In this document: positions 22,655-26,985 of the stretch, piece by piece
How the letters are laid out: each line of letters begins with the position of its first letter
How positions within the stretch are numbered: the first letter of the stretch is position 1
Assembly (NCBI GenBank): GCA_005887855.1
Contig: VBQB01000009.1
Coordinates: 1-26,985, forward strand
Direction: 5' to 3'
Length of the DNA: 26,985 nucleotides
DNA from: Verrucomicrobiota bacterium
Lineage (GTDB): Bacteria > Verrucomicrobiota > Verrucomicrobiae > Chthoniobacterales > UBA10450
The notes under the pieces: model-generated
Told to the model about the DNA's origin: nothing
The model's database searches: none
The model's input: the letters and a program-made list of their open reading frames with translations, nothing else
Position numbers and translations under genes: made by a program

Positions 22655-24040
22655 ATGTTTGAAAAAGTTCTGATCGCCAATCGCGGTGAAATCGCATTGC
22701 GCGTCATTCGCGCCTGCAAAGAACTTGGCATTCGTACCCTGGCTGTTTATTCGGAAGCGGACGTCGATTCGCTGCATGTTCAACTCGCGGATGAATCGAT
22801 CTGCATTGGCGCCGCGCCCAGCTCCGAGAGTTATTTGAAAATCGATCGCATTATGAGCGCAGCCGAGATTGGCGATGTCGATGCCATCCATCCCGGCTAC
22901 GGGTTTCTCGCGGAGAACCCGCATTTCGCCGAGGTCTGTGAAAGCTGCAACATCAAGTTTATCGGACCCTCTTCGCGCGCGATGCAAGCCATGGGCGACA
23001 AAAACTCCGCGCGCATCTTCGCGCACAAAGCGGGCGTGCCAGTAACGCCGGGAAGTGACGGAATAGTCGAGACGGAAAATGAGGCCATCAAGATCGCGAA
23101 GAAAATCGGTTACCCGGTGATGATTAAAGCGGCTGCTGGCGGCGGCGGCCGCGGCATGCGAACCGCGCATAATGAGCCCAGCCTTCAGGCGGCGTTTCAC
23201 AACGCGCGGCACGAAGCCGAGAAAGCTTTCGGGAACGAGCAGGTCTATATCGAGAAGCTCATTGTCAATCCGCATCACATCGAATTTCAGATTGTCGCCG
23301 ATAGTCACGGCCACATTGTTCATCTTGGTGAACGTGATTGTTCCATTCAACGGCGCAACCAGAAGGTGATTGAAGAATGTCCATCACCGCTTATGACTCC
23401 TGGGCTCCGCAAGAAAATGGGAAATGCCGCCGTCAAGCTCGCGAAATCCGTCGCTTACGAAAACGCGGGCACGATCGAGTTTCTCGTCGATCAAGATCGG
23501 CATTTCTATTTTATTGAGATGAACACGCGCATTCAGGTGGAGCACACAATTACGGAGGAGGTTTACGGGTGCGACCTTGTAAAGGAACAGATCCGTATCG
23601 CTGCGGGACAGCCGCTTTCACCGCATGTCGCGCATGCGACTCCGCGGCTGCACGCGATCCAGTGCCGCATCAACGCCGAAGATCCGGAGAAAGGTTTTCA
23701 ACCGTCGCCCGGACGAATCGCCTTTTATTATGCTCCGGGCGGTCGCGGGGTTCGAATCGACTCGCACGTTTATACTGGTTACACCGTGCCTCCATATTAC
23801 GATTCGATGATCGCAAAAATAATTACGGTTGGCGCGGCGCGGATAAATGCCATCGATCGAATGCGGCGCGCTCTTGATGAGTATTATATCACCGGCATCA
23901 AAACCACTGTGCCGTTTCACGCCGCGATCATGCGCAGCGCCGAATTCCGCGAAGGAAATTACGATACCGGCTTTATCGAGCGTGTGATGTCGTCAGACAA
24001 ACTTGAGCTCAGTGCGCCGTCCACAGGTTTGCGTGAGTAA
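22655..24040 (+). CDS. accC: Biotin carboxylase subunit of acetyl-CoA carboxylase
   Basis: A 461-residue ATP-grasp enzyme that carboxylates the biotin on AccB using ATP and bicarbonate. It begins with the invariant [20 protein letters not shown]. The glycine-rich ATP lid is [10 protein letters not shown] (about residues 159-168). The catalytic region [20 protein letters not shown] (about 287-306) contains the conserved Glu and Arg, and [16 protein letters not shown] is in the C-terminal biotin carboxylase domain. About 10 extra residues at the C-terminus are unremarkable. The in-frame ATG at 22622 lies inside the palindromic element, so ATG 22655 was chosen. No Shine-Dalgarno is evident and none could fit outside the element. 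Confidence 0.95.
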   Translation: MFEKVLIANRGEIALRVIRACKELGIRTLAVYSEADVDSLHVQLADESICIGAAPSSESYLKIDRIMSAAEIGDVDAIHPGYGFLAENPHFAEVCESCNIKFIGPSSRAMQAMGDKNSARIFAHKAGVPVTPGSDGIVETENEAIKIAKKIGYPVMIKAAAGGGGRGMRTAHNEPSLQAAFHNARHEAEKAFGNEQVYIEKLIVNPHHIEFQIVADSHGHIVHLGERDCSIQRRNQKVIEECPSPLMTPGLRKKMGNAAVKLAKSVAYENAGTIEFLVDQDRHFYFIEMNTRIQVEHTITEEVYGCDLVKEQIRIAAGQPLSPHVAHATPRLHAIQCRINAEDPEKGFQPSPGRIAFYYAPGGRGVRIDSHVYTGYTVPPYYDSMIAKIITVGAARINAIDRMRRALDEYYITGIKTTVPFHAAIMRSAEFREGNYDTGFIERVMSSDKLELSAPSTGLRE

Positions 24041-24138
24041 GACTGTCGCCACGGCTCTGCGGACCGTGTGCACAAGTCTCGCCCGTTTGGCAAGGCCAGG
24101 GCAGGCGCCGACGCCGCTATAACAATCCAGTCAGGATC

Positions 24139-24765
24139 ATGAAGGGAAATCTAAGCGACTGCCGGCTCTACGGTATCCTCGATCTGAGCTACGTCGATGA
24201 CTCGGATGCCGCTGCTGTCGTTGAAGCGATGATTAAGGGCGGTGTGGATCTGGTCCAACTCCGCGGAAAAGAACGGGCCATCGACGATCTTGTCGATCTT
24301 GCGGCCGAGCTGCACGAAGTGGCGGCCCGATCTTCGACGCCATTGATTGTGAACGACCATGCCGAGATCGCCAGAGAAGTTGCGGCGGAAGGTGTGCACG
24401 TTGGGCAGGAAGACGATTCGATCGAGGTCGTGCGGCAAAAAGCGGGCCGCGAGTTATTGGTTGGAAAATCCACTCACAGCCCCGAGCAAGCGCTGGCGGC
24501 GCAACGCGAAGGTGCTGATTACATTGGGTTTGGTCCGATTTTGGCGACACCGACCAAACCCGATTACCCGCCCATCGGCCTTTCGGACATCAAACGAGTT
24601 CATGCGGAAGTGAGTCTGCCGATTTTTTGCATCGGCGGAATCAACATCGACAATCTTCAGAACGTTATTGATGCTGGCGCCAAGCGCGTGGTCATGGTTT
24701 CGGCCTTGCTCAAAGCGCACAGCATCGTTGATTACGCGCGCTGCGCCACGGACATGCTCGCGTAA
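24139..24765 (+). CDS. thiE: Thiamin-phosphate synthase
   Basis: A 208-residue TIM-barrel enzyme that joins HMP-pyrophosphate to the thiazole phosphate to make thiamin phosphate. Family motifs are in order: DLVQLRGKERAIDDL (about 36-50), STPLIVNDHAEIAREV with the pyrimidine/pyrophosphate-binding Asp, GVHVGQEDD, GKSTHSPEQALAA, and the diagnostic FGPILATPTKPDYPPIGL near 134-151, followed by FCIGGINIDN and phosphate-binding GAKRVVMVSA. No TPP riboswitch was recognised in the 98-base gap before it, and no other thi gene is in the window. It may be read with accC upstream or with the kinase 72 bases downstream. Confidence 0.9.
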   Translation: MKGNLSDCRLYGILDLSYVDDSDAAAVVEAMIKGGVDLVQLRGKERAIDDLVDLAAELHEVAARSSTPLIVNDHAEIAREVAAEGVHVGQEDDSIEVVRQKAGRELLVGKSTHSPEQALAAQREGADYIGFGPILATPTKPDYPPIGLSDIKRVHAEVSLPIFCIGGINIDNLQNVIDAGAKRVVMVSALLKAHSIVDYARCATDMLA

Positions 24766-24807
24766 CCCAAATCAAACGTCGAACATTTCTATGAAGCTTT
24801 TGCTTAG

Positions 24808-24831
24808 TTCGTCATTCGTCATTTATCATTC
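24808..24831 (+). repeat. Right-arm fragment of the TGACGAA/TTCGTCA repeat before the PfkB-family gene
   Basis: The run of TTCGTCATTCGTCATT followed by TATCATTC ends 6 bases before the ATG at 24838. It shares CATTTATCATTC with the right arm of the repeat before sucD, and the spacing to the start codon is similar. No left arm is seen, so this is a half element. No Shine-Dalgarno is present. Confidence 0.6.
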
Positions 24832-24837
24832 TGACCA

Positions 24838-25755
24838 ATGTCTGTTCTCGTCGTTGGTTCCATCGCACTCGACACCGTCAAGACGCCGGTGGAGGAGCAT
24901 TCCGATTTGTTAGGCGGCTCGGCCTCCTACGCAGCGCTCGGCGCAAGCTTCTTCTCGCCGGTCCGGCTTGTCGGCGTCGTGGGCGACGACTTTCCCGAAT
25001 CCGAATTCCAGTTTTGGAAGTCGCGCAAGATCGACAGCGAAGGCGTGCAACGGGTAAACGGAAAAACTTTTCGCTGGTCGGGCGAGTATTCGTGGGACTT
25101 GAACACGCGCGAAACGCGCTCGATCGCGCTCAATGTCTTTGAACATTTCAAACCCGCGTTGCCAGAATCGTATCGGCAGACCGATTTCGTTTTGCTGGCC
25201 AACATCGCGCCTTCTTTGCAATCGCACGTGCTCAATCAAATGGAACGTCCGCGCCTCGTGGTCGCCGACACGATGGATCTTTGGATCGAGACAACAAGAT
25301 CGGATTTGGATGCGCTCCTTCGGCATGTTGACCTTCTTATTCTCAATGACAGCGAAGCGCGCGAGATGACGAAGGAAACGAGTCTCATCAAAGCCGGGCA
25401 TCGGATTCGGAAGATGGGACCGAATTACGTCGCGATCAAAAAAGGCGAGCACGGCGCCCTGCTCTTTGGCGAAGAAGATCAATTCTTCAGCTGTGGTGCG
25501 TATCCGCTTGAAGACATTCACGACCCGACCGGGGCAGGGGACACATTCGCCGGTGGTATGGCCGGATACTTGGCGGGCACAGTCAAGAAGGTGCACTTCA
25601 ACGATCTGCGTAAAGCCATGATCTACGGCAGCGTGCTCGCTAGCTTCTGTGTAGAGAAATTCAGCCTCGAACGCTTGCGCAGCTTGTCGATGGAAGAAAT
25701 CGCGCAGCGCTACGAGATGTTTAAATTGATGAGCCAGTTTGAATTACCGGAATGA
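24838..25755 (+). CDS. PfkB-family (ribokinase-like) carbohydrate or nucleoside kinase
   Basis: A 305-residue ribokinase-fold kinase. The N-terminal substrate-binding motif VVGSIALDTVKTP and LLGGSASYAALGASFF (di-Gly at 26-27) are present. The C-terminal signature DPTGAGDTFAGG occupies 229-240, with the catalytic base D235. VAIKKGEHGALLF precedes it as the ATP-site strand. The sugar or nucleoside substrate cannot be assigned; the lid region (SGEYSWDLNTRETRSIALNV) does not match well-known subfamilies. The stop overlaps the start of the nuclease gene by ATGA. Its leader is repeat-derived. Confidence 0.85.
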   Translation: MSVLVVGSIALDTVKTPVEEHSDLLGGSASYAALGASFFSPVRLVGVVGDDFPESEFQFWKSRKIDSEGVQRVNGKTFRWSGEYSWDLNTRETRSIALNVFEHFKPALPESYRQTDFVLLANIAPSLQSHVLNQMERPRLVVADTMDLWIETTRSDLDALLRHVDLLILNDSEAREMTKETSLIKAGHRIRKMGPNYVAIKKGEHGALLFGEEDQFFSCGAYPLEDIHDPTGAGDTFAGGMAGYLAGTVKKVHFNDLRKAMIYGSVLASFCVEKFSLERLRSLSMEEIAQRYEMFKLMSQFELPE

Positions 25756-26567
25756 CACGCGCGATTCTGTTTATTGCTGTCGCGGTTTCGATCGCGACTG
25801 TCGGCCTAGATGCACAGGAGGAATGGACTAAGCTCGAGCATTGTCAGCTAGTTCCGAATCCCGGCAATGACGGCGACAGTTTTCACGTTCGCGCGAATGA
25901 GAAAGAATACATTTTTCGGCTGTATCTCGTTGACGCACCGGAAACTGATGCAGCAGATCCGGCCCGCCTTATTGAGCAAGCGAAATACTTCGGGATCAGC
26001 GTGCCGCAGGTTATCGAACTGGGAGAAGCGGCCAAAGCATTCGTAAAGGAAAAGTTGGCGGCGCAGTTTACGGTGGTTACCCACATGGCAAATGCGATGG
26101 GCCGCAGCAATATCGAGCGGTTTTATGCGTTCGTGCAGACGAAGGACGGCGATCTCGGTGAACAATTGGTTGCGAATGGCCTTGCGCGAGTCTACGGAAG
26201 AAGGGGCCGGCCGCCCGAAGGCTTAAGCTCCGCTGCGGAACTGCAGAAACTTAAGACCCTCGAGAACCAAGCGAAGCAAGGCAAGCTTGGAGGCTGGGTC
26301 ACAAAAATCGAGCAATCGAGCCCCCCAACCGCATCTCCAGCGTCACCAGCTTCATCTCCGAGTGCGAGGAAGAACGACAGATTGTTCCCTGCCAAATTCG
26401 ACATCAACACCGTGACGGAAAAAGAGCTGAGATTGATACCGGGTATCGGCCCGGTAATGGCGCGCCGAATCATCGACGCCCGTCCGTTCAGGAGCGCTGA
26501 CGACTTGAAAAAGGTGAACGGTATCGGGGACAAAAAATACGACGAGATTCGGCCGTATTTTCAGTGA
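25752..26567 (+). CDS. Exported SNase-like nuclease with C-terminal helix-hairpin-helix domain
   Basis: A 271-residue protein with a signal peptide (AILFIAVAVSIATVGLDAQ), a staphylococcal-nuclease (thermonuclease) domain at about 28-185, a Pro/Ser/Ala-rich linker (about 188-207) and a ComEA-like helix-hairpin-helix domain (FDINTVTEKELRLIPGIGP, then NGIGDKKYDEIRPYF). By comparison with staphylococcal nuclease, D42, R56, D61, E64 and R123 fit D21, R35, D40, E43 and R87, so catalysis is likely retained; T41 is replaced by Ala (A62). Location is periplasmic or extracellular. The HhH domain binds DNA backbones, so the fusion may hold the nuclease on DNA. It is coupled to the kinase by an ATGA overlap. 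A palindromic element starts right after the stop. Confidence 0.88.
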   Translation: MTRAILFIAVAVSIATVGLDAQEEWTKLEHCQLVPNPGNDGDSFHVRANEKEYIFRLYLVDAPETDAADPARLIEQAKYFGISVPQVIELGEAAKAFVKEKLAAQFTVVTHMANAMGRSNIERFYAFVQTKDGDLGEQLVANGLARVYGRRGRPPEGLSSAAELQKLKTLENQAKQGKLGGWVTKIEQSSPPTASPASPASSPSARKNDRLFPAKFDINTVTEKELRLIPGIGPVMARRIIDARPFRSADDLKKVNGIGDKKYDEIRPYFQ

Positions 26568-26656
26568 CTGTAGCGGTGGTCTATGACCACCGATCGCCTG
26601 GCGCAAGTTCCAAACCCTGCCCCCGTGATTTCGGCGCTCACAGAGCGCCGCTACAG
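26568..26656 (+). repeat. Palindromic CTGTAG element 5, directly after the nuclease stop codon
   Basis: The edges CTGTAGCGG (26568-26576) and CCGCTACAG (26648-26656) are perfectly complementary. Hairpin 1 is at 26574-26592 (arms CGGTGGTC and GACCACCG, loop TAT). Hairpin 2 is at 26632-26650 (arms CGGCGCTC and GAGCGCCG, loop ACA). Compared with the element at 5669, stem 1 has C-G replaced by T-A on both sides, a compensated change. The linker is 39 bases and unrelated. Confidence 0.85.
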
Positions 26657-26677
26657 AGGGCGACGGAATAAAAAGCG

Positions 26678-26751
26678 CGCGCCCGTGGGGATTCGAACCT
26701 CAAACCTTCTGATCCGTAGTCAGATGCTCTATCCAGTTGAGCTACGGGCGC
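26678..26751 (-). tRNA. tRNA-Arg (anticodon ACG)
   Basis: On the minus strand a 74-base cloverleaf is visible. The acceptor stem is GCGCCCG with CGGGCGC, and the D region TAGCTCAACTGGATAGAGCA is standard. The anticodon stem TCTGA/TCAGA holds the loop CTACGGA, giving anticodon ACG (read as ICG after deamination). The T arm GAGGTTCGAATCCCC is canonical. The discriminator is G, and the CCA end is not encoded (the following bases are CGC). It converges on the element and nuclease gene to its left. Confidence 0.95.
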
Positions 26752-26765
26752 CCCTAAAGAGCAGC

Positions 26766-26794
26766 TAATTTGCGGAGGAAGAAGGAAGCGTCAA
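26766..26794 (-). promoter_or_regulatory. Candidate promoter of tRNA-Arg
   Basis: On the minus strand TTGACG (26789-26794) is a near-consensus -35 box. A 17-base spacer leads to AAATTA (26766-26771), a weak -10 box, 14 bases before the mature tRNA 5' end. Position and spacing support it. Confidence 0.45.
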
Positions 26795-26838
26795 ATTAGG
26801 CGGCGGGAAAGAAATCTCACGTCCGATCTCGGGATCAG

Positions 26839-26862
26839 AATCGATTACACAATCGATTACAT
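26839..26862. repeat. 12-bp tandem repeat
   Basis: AATCGATTACAC is followed directly by AATCGATTACAT; each unit contains the palindrome ATCGAT. The region 26795-26985 holds no recognised gene. A frame open from ATG 26872 to the window end (38 codons, MELTSRIPST) might be the start of a gene but has no recognisable features. Confidence 0.5.
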
Positions 26863-26985
26863 CGCAGGGCTATGGAGTTGACATCGCGAATACCATCCAC
26901 CCTACAATCCGAACCGACCGAATCGGAGTTTTCCCCGCACAGGTCGCTAAACAATAAGCCCACGGCTGTTCATTCGCGAAACGGC

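Noticed and set aside
24043..24121. Another palindromic element between accC and thiE
   Set aside because: Only a 5-bp stem (CACGG/CCGTG) and an ending CGCCGCTAT resemble the family; too weak to claim.
24041..24138. TPP riboswitch before thiE
   Set aside because: The conserved CTGAGA and ACCTGA-type elements of the TPP aptamer were not found.
26678..26751. tRNA-Arg as the attachment site of an integrated element
   Set aside because: No integrase gene and no duplicated tRNA 3' end were seen in the window.
26872..26985. Start of a gene running off the window
   Set aside because: 38 open codons without a ribosome-binding site or recognisable residues are not enough to call a gene.

Overview
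The window looks like chromosomal DNA of a free-living, soil-type Gram-negative bacterium with moderate-to-high GC. The gene style and the dense, dispersed palindromic repeats suggest a Verrucomicrobia-like lineage (Chthoniobacterales/Spartobacteria). That placement is inference from how the proteins read; there is no rRNA here. Many starts have no visible Shine-Dalgarno. The outer membrane is supported by a PagL-like beta-barrel and several exported proteins. No stretch longer than 300 bases lacks a gene, and no integrase, transposase, phage gene or CRISPR array was seen.

Layout. 1-948: 3' part of a GH15 glucoamylase-like gene with an in-frame amber codon. 945-3193 (minus): two overlapping CNNM/CorC-type membrane proteins. 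3322-4524: a DUF309 protein converging on a TauE/SafE permease. 4597-6870: exported thioredoxin-fold DUF255/YyaL protein carrying a repeat inside its reading frame. 7050-10300: ornithine cyclodeaminase-family protein, FAD monooxygenase, and a threonine/serine dehydratase with an apparent internal deletion. 10546-14382: small exported proteins (Met/His/Gly-rich, NTF2-like and others) and an exported medium-chain oxidoreductase. 14508-17361: sucC, two VOC genes, then sucD, whose C-terminal region appears internally deleted. 17432-21976: Ste24-type M48 protease, two small exported or membrane proteins, a COG4112 NUDIX protein, a PagL-like protein and an RluA-type pseudouridine synthase. 22145-24040: accB-accC. 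24139-26567: thiE, a PfkB-family kinase and an exported SNase-HhH nuclease. 26678-26751 (minus): tRNA-Arg(ACG).

Metabolic theme. Housekeeping pieces (succinyl-CoA synthetase, biotin carboxylase and its carrier, thiamin-phosphate synthase, tRNA, pseudouridine synthase) are mixed with lineage-specific exported proteins. Translational coupling by 4-base ATGA overlaps recurs: CNNM pair, NTF2-like/oxidoreductase, sucC/VOC/VOC, pfkB/SNase.

The most unusual signal is a set of seven or more short intergenic elements that share an architecture rather than a sequence. Most have a CTGTAG-like left edge, two hairpins of 6-11 bp with 3-base loops, and a CTA(C)-like right edge. The stem sequences differ between elements, and two copies differ by a compensated stem change. 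Several sit exactly at the 3' ends of genes and supply or abut the stop codon; one lies in frame inside a protein. Three other repeat types, built from reiterated 7-9 base words, fill further intergenic gaps.
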